Part shown: positions 9,008-17,985 of the stretch, piece after piece
Numbering within the stretch: position 1 is the stretch's first letter
Layout of the letters: each line of letters begins with the position of its first letter
Notes under the pieces: model-generated
Databases searched by the model: none
The model's input: only the letters and a program-made list of their open reading frames with translations
What the model was told of the DNA's origin: nothing
Program-made: the position numbers and the translations under genes
From: Pseudooceanicola nanhaiensis
GTDB lineage: Bacteria; Pseudomonadota; Alphaproteobacteria; Rhodobacterales; Rhodobacteraceae
Assembly (NCBI RefSeq): GCF_020171315.1
Contig: NZ_JAIUZP010000006.1
Span: forward strand, 62,001-126,000
Length of the DNA stretch: 64,000 bases
Reading direction: 5' to 3'

Positions 9008-9904
9008 ATGAACCTCCGCCAACTCGAAGTCTTTCGCGCCGTGATCCAGGGCGGCTCCACCAAGAACGCGGCGGAGATGCTGCTGGTCTCGCAGCCCGCC
9101 GTGTCGAACATGGTGCGCCAGCTGTAGGACCAGCTGGGCATGGCGCTTTTCCTGCGCACCGGCGGGCGGCTGCGCCCCACGCGCGAGGCGAATATCCTCT
9201 ATCAGGAGACCGCCGCGCTCTTTCACCAGTTCGAGGCGATCCAGGCCCTGGCCGACAACCTGCGCGACCAGAGCGCGGGCCAGATCGACTTCCTCGCCAG
9301 CCCCAGCCTCGGCCAGACCATCGTGGCGCAGGCGCTTGCTGGCTTTGCCTCGGACCTGCCGGGCATCACCGTGGCCTTCGACACGCTGGCGAACGAACAG
9401 ATCACCGATTACCTGCTGGCGCAGCGGTCGGATTTCGGGCTGACGAACACCTTCCTCGACCACCCCGGCCTGACGCAGCGCGAGTTGCGCCGCCTGCCCG
9501 TCCACTGCATTCTGCCGCGCGGGCATCGGCTGGCCTCCCGCGATCATATCGCGCCCGCGGACCTTGCCGGGGAATACCTGATCTCCTATCCCCGCTCGCT
9601 GCCCATCGGGCTGATCGTGGATCAGGCTTTCCGTGAGGAAGGCGTCTACCAAAAGATCAGCATGGCGATCCGCTTCTGCGCCACCGCCTGTGCCATGGTC
9701 GAGGCGGGCACCGGCATCAGCTTCAGCGACACGCTCACCCTGCGCGGCGGCAGCTTCCCCAACGTGGTGGCCGTGCCCTTTGCCCGCGACGTGAGCACCT
9801 CCATCGTGCTGTCGCATCCCCGGCAGCGCCCCCTGTCGCGCAGCTGTCAGAGCTTCATCGACAAATACCTGATGCCCCGGATCGACGCCCTCGACCTGAG
9901 CTGA
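9008..9904 (+). pseudogene. LysR-family regulator interrupted by an amber codon
   Basis: Reading from ATG 9008 gives MNLRQLEVFRAVIQGGSTKNAAEMLLVSQPAVSNMVRQL, the standard LysR winged-helix start, then TAG at 9125-9127, then DQLGMALFLRTGGRLRPT in the same frame through to 9904. Family members have Glu at the stop position (RQLEDQLG), so a single G-to-T change (GAG to TAG) explains it. The remaining 259 codons are intact and encode a normal effector-binding domain (LASPSLGQTIVAQAL onward). Either the mutation is recent, the base is a sequencing error, or the stop is suppressed. It precedes the ABC operon at 10218, which it may once have regulated. Confidence 0.85.
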
Positions 9905-10217
9905 CGGCATCGCTGCCCGTCGAGACGCACAAGAAACGATCAGCGGGATTATTCACGCAAAATCGGGGCCTTACGGCCCGGCAATGCACCCCGGCTCAAT
10001 TCCTGTACGTCGTACAATTAAATCCTTTGCCTTTTCAATCGCTTACCACCTTCCGGCCCCACGCAGCGCACCGGCCGGAAAAGGGGGGATATAAGCCACG
10101 GTTATTCTGCTTCGCGTCCAAATAATTCGCAAACACCCCCGGCCTCGCGGCTTCTGGCGACAAGGCCCGCGCCCTTCCGGGTCCGCAAAACGAAAAACGC
10201 TTTCAACAGGAGGTCTT
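9905..10217. promoter_or_regulatory. gene-free leader with palindrome TGTACGTCGTACA
   Basis: This 313-bp stretch upstream of the ABC/amidohydrolase operon has no coding signal. It is AT-rich at 10015-10045 and contains a perfect 6-1-6 palindrome, TGTACGTCGTACA (10004-10016), about 200 bp before the first gene. This is a plausible operator for a GntR- or LysR-class protein. A short GGGCC/GGCCC hairpin lies at about 9965-9980. Confidence 0.35.
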
Positions 10218-11219
10218 ATGACCCTCATCGCCCGCAAACTCCGCTCGACGGCTCTTGCCGCCGCGACGCTCGTCACCGCCGCACTCCCCGCACAGGCGCA
10301 GGACCTGACCAAGGTCTCCTTCCTGCTCGACTGGATCCCCTCCGGCGAAATGGCCGCCTACTACGCCGGCAAGGCCAAGGGCTTCTTCGAGGAAGAAGGC
10401 CTCGACGTGTCGATCACCCGCGGCTACGGCTCGGCCGACACTGCCGCCAAGATCGCGGCCGGCGTGGGTGACTTCGGCCTCGCCGACATCTCGGCGCTCT
10501 TCACCGCGCGTGCCAACACCGATGCGCCGATCAAGGGCATCTCCTCGGTTTACACCCACTCGCCGCACTCGCTCTTCGTGCTGGAAAGCAGCGGGATCAC
10601 CTCCTTCAAGGACCTCGAAGGCAAGTCGATCGCCGTTTCGGCCGGCAACAGCCACCGTCTCTACTTCCCCGCCGTGGCCGAGGCCGCCGGGATCGACGAC
10701 AGCACGATCAACTGGGTGACCGCCGATGCCTCGGCCATGGCCGCGCTGCTGATCGCCAAGCGCGTCGATGCCGCGCCCTTCTACTCGATCCACGAATACT
10801 ACCAGAACAAGGCCGCCAGCCAGCAGGGCGAGAAGATCAAGGTTCTGCCCTTCGTCGAGACCGGCTTTGCCATCTACGCCACCACGGTGATCGCCTCGGA
10901 AGAGACGCTGGAAACCAAGCCCGAGCTGGCCAAATCCTTCCTCAAAGGGCTGCAGAAGTCCTTCGAATGGGCGAACGAGCATCAGGAAGAAGCCTGTGAG
11001 CTGCACGTCGCGCAGGTGCCTGAAGTGGCGCTGGACGATTGCATGGGCTCGATCACCGCGATGATGGGCTTCGTCTTCAACGACAGCCAGGCAGAATTCG
11101 GCCTCGGCCACTTCGATCCCGAACGCCTCGCCTTCACCTACGAGCAGGTCGCCAAGGCGCAGGACCTCGACCCGGAAGCCGACCCGATGGCCGCCATCGA
11201 CGAAAGCTTCCTCCCCTGA
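10218..11219 (+). CDS. ABC transporter substrate-binding protein, NMT1/THI5-like
   Basis: 333 residues with a cleavable signal sequence ending near AALPAQA (about residue 27). The mature protein starts with the NMT1/THI5-type pattern (VSFLLDWIPSGEMAAYYAGKAKGFFEEEGLDV). Relatives bind pyrimidines (HMP, formylaminopyrimidine), sulfonates or nitriles. It is the first gene of an operon with an ATPase, a permease, an amidohydrolase and an N-carbamoyl hydrolase, so the ligand is probably a heterocycle or ureido compound opened by those two enzymes; this is inference. A strong AGGAGG site precedes the ATG. Confidence 0.85.
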   Translation: MTLIARKLRSTALAAATLVTAALPAQAQDLTKVSFLLDWIPSGEMAAYYAGKAKGFFEEEGLDVSITRGYGSADTAAKIAAGVGDFGLADISALFTARANTDAPIKGISSVYTHSPHSLFVLESSGITSFKDLEGKSIAVSAGNSHRLYFPAVAEAAGIDDSTINWVTADASAMAALLIAKRVDAAPFYSIHEYYQNKAASQQGEKIKVLPFVETGFAIYATTVIASEETLETKPELAKSFLKGLQKSFEWANEHQEEACELHVAQVPEVALDDCMGSITAMMGFVFNDSQAEFGLGHFDPERLAFTYEQVAKAQDLDPEADPMAAIDESFLP

Positions 11220-11298
11220 TCCGTCCTCTTCGTCTCCCCGTTGGACGGCACTTCCCCCGGCGCAGCGCGCGCCGGGGGCCTTTAAGGAAAGACCGCGC

Positions 11299-12057
11299 AT
11301 GACCGCCATCACCATCGACAAGGCCACCAAGGTCTTCTCCTCCCGCGACGGAGAGGAGGTCGTTGCGCTCTCCGATGTCTCCCTCGACATCGGCGAGAAC
11401 GAATTCATCTCGCTCGTCGGCCCCTCCGGCTGCGGCAAGTCCACCCTGCTGCGCCTGATTGGCGGGCTGCTGCCCCTGAACGGCGGGCGCATCCTGATCG
11501 ACGGGACCGAGGTGAAGGGCCCGCAGGTCAAGACGGGCTTCGTGTTCCAGAAGGCGACGCTGCTGGAATGGAAGACGATCCTCGAAAACGTCCTCTTCCC
11601 GCTCAAGATCATGGGCTCGCTCGACGCCAAGTCGAGGGACAAGGCGCGTGAGCTGCTGGCCCTGGCCGGGCTCGACGGCTTCGAGAACAAGTACCCGGGC
11701 GAACTGTCGGGCGGGATGCAGCAGCGGGCGGGCATCTGCCGCGCCCTGATGCATGATCCCGACATCCTGCTGATGGACGAACCCTTCGGCGCGCTCGACG
11801 CGCTGACCCGCGAGGACATGTCGATCGAACTGCTGCGCATCTGGCGCGAGCAGCCCAAGACCATCGTCTTCGTCACCCATTCGATTTCCGAGGCGGTGCT
11901 GCTCTCGGACCGGGTCGTCGTCATGTCGCCGCGCCCCGGCGAGGTGAAACAGATCCTCGACATCCCGCTACCGCGCCCGCGCAGCTTTGCCGTGCAGAAG
12001 GATGCGCGGTTCCAGGACAAGGTGGATGAAATCCGCCAGCTCATCACCGGTAAATGA
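11299..12057 (+). CDS. ABC transporter ATP-binding protein
   Basis: 252 residues, SsuB/TauB/ThiZ type. Walker A GPSGCGKST is at residues 41-49, followed by the signature LSGGMQQRAG, Walker B LLMDEPFGALD and the switch histidine in VTHSISEAV. It powers the importer formed with the binding protein upstream and the permease downstream. A GC hairpin of about 30 bp in the 79-bp gap after the binding-protein gene may set a higher level of that mRNA segment. Confidence 0.9.
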   Translation: MTAITIDKATKVFSSRDGEEVVALSDVSLDIGENEFISLVGPSGCGKSTLLRLIGGLLPLNGGRILIDGTEVKGPQVKTGFVFQKATLLEWKTILENVLFPLKIMGSLDAKSRDKARELLALAGLDGFENKYPGELSGGMQQRAGICRALMHDPDILLMDEPFGALDALTREDMSIELLRIWREQPKTIVFVTHSISEAVLLSDRVVVMSPRPGEVKQILDIPLPRPRSFAVQKDARFQDKVDEIRQLITGK

Positions 12058-12067
12058 GGGACAGGAC

Positions 12068-12874
12068 ATGAGCCACATCGCCACCCGCAAACCCTCGCCG
12101 CTGCGCCGCTTCTGGATGCGCAGCCAGGGCACGTTGCTGCCCGTGATCACCTTCCTCCTCGTGCTGCTGCTCTGGGAAATCTGCGTGAAGGTCTTCTCCA
12201 TCCCCGAATTCCTGCTGCCCGCGCCCTCGGCGATCTGGGTCGCCACGGCCGAGCAGGCAGGCCTCGTCTGGGGCCACACGCTGGCCACGCTGCGCACGGT
12301 CGTCCTGGGCTATGGCCTGTCGATCCTGATCAGCCTGCCGCTGGCCTTCGCGCTGACCTCATCCCGGATCGTGGCCAACGCGGTCTATCCGCTGCTGATC
12401 CTGACCCAGTCGATCCCCAAGGTGGCGCTTGCGCCGATCCTCGTCATCGCCCTTGGAGCGAACGAGCTGCCGCGGATCATCATCACCTTCCTCGTGGCCT
12501 TCTTCCCGCTGGTCGTGGCGATCACCACCGGCCTGCTGTCGGTGCCCGGCGACCTGATCGAACTGGGCCGCTCCTACCGTGCCACGCGGCTGCAACAGAT
12601 GGTGCAGATCCGCATGCCCTATGCGATCCCCTTCATCTTCTCGGGGCTCAAGACCGCCGTGGCGCTCGCCGTGGTGGGGGCCGTCGTGGGCGAATTCGTC
12701 ACCTCGGACCGGGGGCTTGGCTACCTGATCCAGACCTCCACCGCATTCTTCCGCATGCCGCTTGCCTTCGGGGCGATGCTGGTGCTGTCCCTCATGGGGA
12801 TCGTGCTGTTCCAGATCGTCGCCGTGGCCGAGAAACTGCTCTTCCCCTGGTCGTCGCAGCAACAGGCCGACTGA
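12068..12874 (+). CDS. ABC transporter permease
   Basis: 268 residues, BPD_transp_1 domain with about six hydrophobic segments. The coupling-helix (EAA-loop) region is around ELGRSYRATRLQQMVQIRMPYAIPFIFSGLK. The ATG at 12068 follows GGACAGGAC and lies 11 bp after the ATPase stop. The unit is a homodimeric permease, as usual for NMT1-type importers. Confidence 0.9.
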   Translation: MSHIATRKPSPLRRFWMRSQGTLLPVITFLLVLLLWEICVKVFSIPEFLLPAPSAIWVATAEQAGLVWGHTLATLRTVVLGYGLSILISLPLAFALTSSRIVANAVYPLLILTQSIPKVALAPILVIALGANELPRIIITFLVAFFPLVVAITTGLLSVPGDLIELGRSYRATRLQQMVQIRMPYAIPFIFSGLKTAVALAVVGAVVGEFVTSDRGLGYLIQTSTAFFRMPLAFGAMLVLSLMGIVLFQIVAVAEKLLFPWSSQQQAD

Positions 12875-12896
12875 CCATCCAATCAAGGAGGCCACA

Positions 12897-14417
12897 ATGG
12901 CCGAGACCTACAAGATCCTTCGCGGCGGGCTGCTGCTGGACCCCGCTACCGGCACCCATGCGCCCCGCGATATCCTGCTGAAGGGCACCCGCATCGCCGA
13001 GATCGGCGCCCCCGGCATGGAGGCCCCCGAGGCCGCCGAGGTAGTGGATGCCAGCGATCACCTGCTGATGCCGGGCATGATCAACGCCCACAGCCACGGG
13101 CACGGCTCTCTCGGCAAGGGGATGGGCGACCGCTGGACGCTGGAGCACCTGCTCCACGCCGGGCCGTGGCTGAACTCGGGCCGCGATTTCGAGGACATGA
13201 CCCTCTCGGCACAGCTGAACGCCGCCGAGATGCTGATGAAGGGCTGCACCGCCGCCTATGACCTCTACTTCGAATTCCCGGCCTCCACCATCGAGGGGCT
13301 GAACGCCGTGGCCGAGGGCTACGAATCCGTCGGCCTGCGCTCCGTCATCGCGCCAATGATGGCGGACCTGTCGCTCTACCAGGCGATCCCCGGCCTGCTG
13401 GCCGCCATGCCCGAGGAGCACCGCCCCCGCTTCGAGGCGATCCACCTTGCCCCGGCGGAACAGCTGCTGGCCATGTCCCGCGCGGCGCTGAGCAACTGGC
13501 GCTTCGACCGCGAGAAGACCCGCATCGCCCTGGCCCCCACGATCCCGCTGCATTGCACCGACACCTTCCTCACCGGCTGCCGCGACCTCTCCGAGGAATT
13601 CGGCGTGGGCCTGCACATGCACCTCTCCGAAAGCCGCACGCAGGTGGTGACGGGGCTGGAGCGGTACGGGATGACGCTGACGGCGCATCTCGACAAGCTG
13701 GGCCTGCTGTCGGACCGGTTCACCGCTGCCCATGGCGTCTGGCTGGATGACGAGGACATCGCGCGGCTGGCCGATCACGGCGCCTCTGTCGCGCATAACG
13801 CGGGCTCCAACCTGCGTTTGGGCAATGGCATCGCTCCGGCCCGCAAGATCCTGAAAGCAGGTCTTAATCTCGGGATCGGCACGGATGGGTCCACCTCCGC
13901 CGACGACCAGAACATGTTCATCGCGATGCGGATGGCCTCCTATGCCTCGCGGATCATGAGCCCCGACACGAACGACTGGCTGTCGACGCCCGAGGTCCTC
14001 CATGCCGCCACCGCGGGATCGGCCAAGGCGCTCGGCTTCGGGGATGAGATCGGCACGATCGCCGAGGGCAAGCAGGCGGATATCGTCTTCCTCGACCTCA
14101 ACGCCGTGGGTCTGGTGCCGCTGAACAACGCCGCCAATCAGCTGGTCCATGCCGAGGACAGCACAGCCGTCCACCACGTCATGATCGGGGGCGAGATGGT
14201 GCTGAAGGATCGCAAGCTCACCCGGGTGAACTTCGCCGACCTGCGCCGCAAGGCCGAGGCTGCGAACGAACGCCTCATCGCCCGCAACGCCGATCTGCGC
14301 GATTTCTCCATCGGGCTGGAGCAATACGTCTCGCAGTTCTGCGTCGGCATCGCCTGCTGCCCCTACCACGAGCACCGCTTCGCCGGGCACGCCCACGACG
14401 GGTCTTGCCGGCACTGA
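12897..14417 (+). CDS. amidohydrolase (TrzN/AtzB/SsnA-like deaminase family)
   Basis: 506-residue metal-dependent hydrolase. It has the N-terminal beta-sandwich, then HSHGH at about residues 64-68 (first metal site), the conserved HMHLSES segment with the metal-binding histidine, a later HG and the GTDGSTSADDQN motif carrying the catalytic Asp. This is the cytosine deaminase-like/chlorohydrolase subgroup, which deaminates or dehalogenates N-heterocycles. The C-terminus is unusual: after the normal fold it ends in a Cys/His-rich tail (CVGIACCPYHEHRF then HAHDGSCRH). A 17-bp direct repeat spans the stop codon (14398-14414 and 14424-14440, one mismatch). The substrate is unknown; operon context suggests it acts on what the ABC importer brings in. 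Start at 12897 follows AAGGAGG. Confidence 0.8.
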   Translation: MAETYKILRGGLLLDPATGTHAPRDILLKGTRIAEIGAPGMEAPEAAEVVDASDHLLMPGMINAHSHGHGSLGKGMGDRWTLEHLLHAGPWLNSGRDFEDMTLSAQLNAAEMLMKGCTAAYDLYFEFPASTIEGLNAVAEGYESVGLRSVIAPMMADLSLYQAIPGLLAAMPEEHRPRFEAIHLAPAEQLLAMSRAALSNWRFDREKTRIALAPTIPLHCTDTFLTGCRDLSEEFGVGLHMHLSESRTQVVTGLERYGMTLTAHLDKLGLLSDRFTAAHGVWLDDEDIARLADHGASVAHNAGSNLRLGNGIAPARKILKAGLNLGIGTDGSTSADDQNMFIAMRMASYASRIMSPDTNDWLSTPEVLHAATAGSAKALGFGDEIGTIAEGKQADIVFLDLNAVGLVPLNNAANQLVHAEDSTAVHHVMIGGEMVLKDRKLTRVNFADLRRKAEAANERLIARNADLRDFSIGLEQYVSQFCVGIACCPYHEHRFAGHAHDGSCRH

Positions 14418-14426
14418 GGCCGGACG

Positions 14427-14456
14427 GGTCCTGCCGGCACCGCGTCGGCAGGGGCC
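14427..14456. other. intergenic GC hairpin
   Basis: CCTGCCG (14430-14436) pairs perfectly with CGGCAGG (14446-14452) in the 73-bp gap between two operon genes. There is no T-run, so an mRNA-stabilising or processing hairpin is more likely than a terminator. Confidence 0.45.
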
Positions 14457-14490
14457 CCAGCCCCAAGCGCACCAGACCAAGAGGTCGGAC

Positions 14491-15432
14491 ATGAGAAACA
14501 TCCGCGTTGCCGCGGCACAGCTGGGCCCCATCCAGCTGGAGGAAAGCCGCGTCCGTGTCATCGAGAGGATGCTGGACCTCGTGGCACAGGCCCGGGCCGC
14601 GGGCGCGGGGCTGATCGTCTTTCCCGAACTGGCGCTGACCACCTTCTTCCCCCGCTGGTATCGCGAGGACGTGGCCGATTTCGACCGGTTCTACGAGACG
14701 CAGATGCCCGGCCCCGACACCGCCCGGCTCTTCACTACGGCGCGGGAGGCGGGCATGGGGCTCTACCTAGGTTATGCCGAACTGACGCCGGAGGGCGCAC
14801 GCTACAACAGCAGCGTCCTCGTGGCGCCCGACGGGACGGTGGCGGGCAAGTACCGCAAGGTGCATCTGCCCGGCCATGCGGATTATGACGAGACCCGCGA
14901 TTTCCAGCATCTGGAGAAACGCTATTTCACCCCGGGCGACCTCGGCTTCGGGGTCTGGCAGATGCTGGGCGGGCGTCTCGGCATGGCGATCTGCAATGAC
15001 CGCCGCTGGCCCGAAACCTACCGCGTCATGGGGCTGAAAGGGGTCGAGATGATCCTCGTCGGCTACAACACCCCGTCCCAGAATGGCCTGCGCCCCGCCG
15101 AGGGGCCCGAGCAGCGGCGGTTCCACAACCGGCTTTCCGTGCAGGCCGGGGCCTACCAGAATTCCACATGGGTCGTTGCCGTCGCCAAGGCGGGCCGCGA
15201 GGACGGGCACCACATGATCGGCGGCACGCTGATCGTGAACCCCAACGGGGAAATCGTCGCCGAAGCCCGGACCGAGGAGGACGAGCTGGTCGTCCATGAC
15301 TGCGATCTCGACGCCACGGCCTTTGGCAAGCAGACGATCTTCAACTTCGCCCGGCACCGGCGGATCGAGCATTACGGCCTGATCGCGACCCAGACCGGCG
15401 TGGAGGATCCGCCGGGCTCCTCCTCGTCATGA
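14491..15432 (+). CDS. N-carbamoyl-D-amino-acid hydrolase-like amidase
   Basis: 313-residue nitrilase-superfamily enzyme. The Glu-Lys-Cys catalytic triad is visible as FPELAL, KYRKVHLPGH and ICNDRRWPE. The blocks LALTTFFPRWY, QHLEKRYFTPGDLGF and ICNDRRWPETYRVMGLKG are close to Agrobacterium N-carbamoyl-D-amino-acid amidohydrolase, which splits ureido acids into amino acid, CO2 and ammonia. After ring opening of a hydantoin or pyrimidine this would be the final step, which fits the amidohydrolase and importer upstream. It could equally hydrolyse another N-carbamoyl compound. It is the last gene of the operon. Confidence 0.85.
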   Translation: MRNIRVAAAQLGPIQLEESRVRVIERMLDLVAQARAAGAGLIVFPELALTTFFPRWYREDVADFDRFYETQMPGPDTARLFTTAREAGMGLYLGYAELTPEGARYNSSVLVAPDGTVAGKYRKVHLPGHADYDETRDFQHLEKRYFTPGDLGFGVWQMLGGRLGMAICNDRRWPETYRVMGLKGVEMILVGYNTPSQNGLRPAEGPEQRRFHNRLSVQAGAYQNSTWVVAVAKAGREDGHHMIGGTLIVNPNGEIVAEARTEEDELVVHDCDLDATAFGKQTIFNFARHRRIEHYGLIATQTGVEDPPGSSSS

Positions 15433-15472
15433 GAGGACCGGCCGCGCGCGCGGCGCGGACGGCCCCCATGCC

Positions 15473-16465
15473 TCACTCTCCGGTGAGATAGGCGTTGGTG
15501 TAGAAGGTGTCGTAATCCGGCGCCTGCGCCAGCGGCTGACCGGCGTCATCCCGCAGCACGCCATGGTCGAAGAGGAAGGCGCCAAGCGCCCGCATCTTCG
15601 CAGGGTCCATCAGGCCGACGGTGCCATCCTCGCCGCGCAGGAAATGCCCCGCCACCAGTTCGGCCATCGAGGCGCGGATCAGCTCCGGGTTGGACAGCAT
15701 CCCCTCGGTCGCGTCGATCAGGATCTGCGCGGCCTCCTCGGGGTGATCCGCCGCGAAGGCATAGCCGCGCCGGGTCGCCTCCATGAAGGCCGTCGCTTCC
15801 GCCTCGTGGGAGGCCAGCCAGGCACCCTGCCCGCCGATCAGCGTCGTGTGCTGATCCGGCACGCCGTAGTCGGCATAGGTGAAGGCCTTCTGCGGGCGGT
15901 CCAGCAGGACCGAGTTCACGCCCTCCCAGGTGCTGACCTCCAGCGTGAAATCCACCCGCCCGTTGGCAAGCGCCTCGTAAGCCGAGGTGCCAAGCGTCAC
16001 CGTCTCGAACGTGCCCTCGCCACCTGCGGCGCGGATCATGGAGGAGATCAGCGCCCCCTCCCAGTTGGTGCCGAAGCCCGCATAGATCTTGCCATCGAGG
16101 TCGGCGGGCGTCTGGATATCCTCGCGCCGCCCGTCGAAGACCAGCCGCCCGGTCTCATGCTGGACCACGGCATAGGTCGCCTTCAGGTCTGCGCCCGCAG
16201 TGCCCTGCGTGAAGAGGCTGAGGCTGGAGAGGATACCGAACTGCGCCACGCCATTGGCGATCAGCGTGCCGGCGGAGGTATCGGTATAAGGCAGGATCTC
16301 CACGTCGAGGCCAGCCTCGTCATAGAAGCCCTCGGCCGCGGCCACGTAGAGGCCGACGTGGTTGGTGTTGGGCGTCCAGTCGAGCGCGACGCGCAGCTCG
16401 GTCTGGGCCATCAGCGGCGCGGCCAGCAGGCTCGCCGCAAGGGTGGTCAGGGTCAGGCGGATCAT
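15473..16465 (-). CDS. thiY: thiamine-precursor ABC substrate-binding protein ThiY
   Basis: 330 residues with a signal sequence ending AAPLMAQ (about residue 21). The first mature segment LRVALDWTPNTNHVGLYVA is the ThiY/THI5 signature; these proteins bind N-formyl-4-amino-5-aminomethyl-2-methylpyrimidine (FAMP) or HMP for thiamine salvage. It is the last gene of a four-gene unit under a TPP riboswitch (ykoF, permease, ATPase, this gene), and its ATG overlaps the ATPase stop. The exact pyrimidine ligand is inferred. Confidence 0.88.
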   Translation of the reverse strand: MIRLTLTTLAASLLAAPLMAQTELRVALDWTPNTNHVGLYVAAAEGFYDEAGLDVEILPYTDTSAGTLIANGVAQFGILSSLSLFTQGTAGADLKATYAVVQHETGRLVFDGRREDIQTPADLDGKIYAGFGTNWEGALISSMIRAAGGEGTFETVTLGTSAYEALANGRVDFTLEVSTWEGVNSVLLDRPQKAFTYADYGVPDQHTTLIGGQGAWLASHEAEATAFMEATRRGYAFAADHPEEAAQILIDATEGMLSNPELIRASMAELVAGHFLRGEDGTVGLMDPAKMRALGAFLFDHGVLRDDAGQPLAQAPDYDTFYTNAYLTGE

Positions 16466-17205
16466 TCTCTCTCTCCTTCAAGGAGTGTTCGGAGGATGCG
16501 TGTTTCCAGCGCCAGCGCCTCCTCGCCGGGGCCGGTCTCCATCCGGGGCCGCGGCTGGGGGACGTCAAAGACCTCCACCACGCGGGCCGGACGGGGGGAC
16601 AGAAGATAGATGCGGTCAGAGAGCGCCACCGCCTCGCGCACGTCATGGGTGACGAGCAGCGTGGTCACGCGGGTCTCCTGCAGGCGGGCCTCCAGCCAGC
16701 GCTGCATCCGCGTGCGGGTCAGCGCGTCCAGCGCACCGAAGGGTTCGTCGAGCAGCAGCAGCGGCCGGTCCTGCACCAGCGTCCGGGCGAGCGCCGCGCG
16801 CTGCCGCATCCCGCCGGAGAGCTGATGCGGCCAGTGGCGCTCGAACCCGTCCAGCCCGAAGCGCGGCAGCAGCGGGCGCACTCGGTCCCGCGCGGCGCGG
16901 CGCGGCAGGCCCTGCACCTCCAGCCCGAGGGCGATATTGTCGATCACCCGCCGCCACGGCATCAGCGCGTCGCGCTGCGGCATGAAGGCAAAGAGATCAC
17001 GCCCCTGCACCGGCTGACCGTTGTGGGTGATCTGCCCGCCCTCCGCCGCGAGACTGCCAAGCAGCAGTTCGAACAGCGTCGACTTGCCCGCGCCCGAGGG
17101 CCCGAGGATCGAGATGAATTCGCCCTCCCGCGCCTCCAGCGTCACACCGTCCAGCACATGGGTTGCGCCACGGGTCAGGCGCAGGTCGTCCAGCCGCAGG
17201 GTCAT
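16462..17205 (-). CDS. thiZ: thiamine-precursor ABC ATP-binding protein ThiZ
   Basis: 247 residues. Walker A GPSGAGKST is near residue 34, then the signature LSGGMRQRAAL, Walker B LLLDEPFGALD and VTHDVREAV. The start at 17205 is preferred to the GTG at 17217 because it has GGAGG at the right distance and overlaps the permease stop in an ATGA arrangement. It is the partner of the permease before it and the ThiY protein after it. Confidence 0.88.
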   Translation of the reverse strand: MTLRLDDLRLTRGATHVLDGVTLEAREGEFISILGPSGAGKSTLFELLLGSLAAEGGQITHNGQPVQGRDLFAFMPQRDALMPWRRVIDNIALGLEVQGLPRRAARDRVRPLLPRFGLDGFERHWPHQLSGGMRQRAALARTLVQDRPLLLLDEPFGALDALTRTRMQRWLEARLQETRVTTLLVTHDVREAVALSDRIYLLSPRPARVVEVFDVPQPRPRMETGPGEEALALETRILRTLLEGERE

Positions 17206-17981
17206 GCGCGCCTCCACGGCTGGGCGAAATGCTGCGCCATTACCGCAAGCGCAAAGAGTGCCAGCGTCAGGGCCGAGCTGACGAAGACCGCCGCCAGCAC
17301 GAGGTCGGGGCGGAAGTTGTTCTTGGCGTTCAGGATGAAGATCCCCAAGCCCCGCGCCGCGCCCGCGTATTCCGCAAAGATCGCCGCCACCACGGCATAG
17401 GTGATCGAGATCCGCAGCCCCGCGAAGAAGAAGGGCAGCGCCGAGGGCAGCCGCGCGCGCCAGAACAGCTGACCGCGTCCTGCGCCCATGCTGCGCAACA
17501 GCCGGGTGATGTCGCGGTCTGTCGCCTCAAAGCCGTCCACCAGTGCCACCAGCATCGGGAAGAAGGTCACCAGCGCCACCAGCAGGATTTTCGGCAACAG
17601 GCCGAAGCCGAACCAGAGCACCACCAGCGGGGCGATGGCCACCAGCGGCAGGGTCTGGCTGATCACGAAGACCGGGAACAGCGCCCGGCGCAGCAGCGGG
17701 ACGAAGTCGATCGCCACCGAGAGGACGAAGGCACAGGCCAGCGAGACCGCGAAGCCCGAGAGCGTCGCGGTGAGCGTGGCAAGCGCGTTCTCTGCCAGAA
17801 CGGCACGGGCCTGCCAGCCCTGCGCCGCCACCCGCGAGGGGGCGGGCAGCGCCGTGGCCGAGATGCCCGAGAGGTCGACATAGACCTCCCAGCCCAGCAG
17901 GATCAGGACGACCGAGACGAGCGCAGGCGCAGCCCGTCGCAGCCCGCGCGCCGCCGCGCGGGTCACATTCGCGATGTCCAT
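17202..17981 (-). CDS. thiX: thiamine-precursor ABC permease ThiX
   Basis: 259 residues, BPD_transp_1 permease with about six membrane segments. The coupling-loop region is around DITRLLRSMGAGRGQLFWRA. It sits between ykoF and the ATPase gene with gaps of 4 bp or less, all downstream of the TPP riboswitch. The ribosome site is weak, so translation is probably coupled to ykoF. Confidence 0.87.
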   Translation of the reverse strand: MDIANVTRAAARGLRRAAPALVSVVLILLGWEVYVDLSGISATALPAPSRVAAQGWQARAVLAENALATLTATLSGFAVSLACAFVLSVAIDFVPLLRRALFPVFVISQTLPLVAIAPLVVLWFGFGLLPKILLVALVTFFPMLVALVDGFEATDRDITRLLRSMGAGRGQLFWRARLPSALPFFFAGLRISITYAVVAAIFAEYAGAARGLGIFILNAKNNFRPDLVLAAVFVSSALTLALFALAVMAQHFAQPWRRA

Positions 17982-17985
17982 CGGA

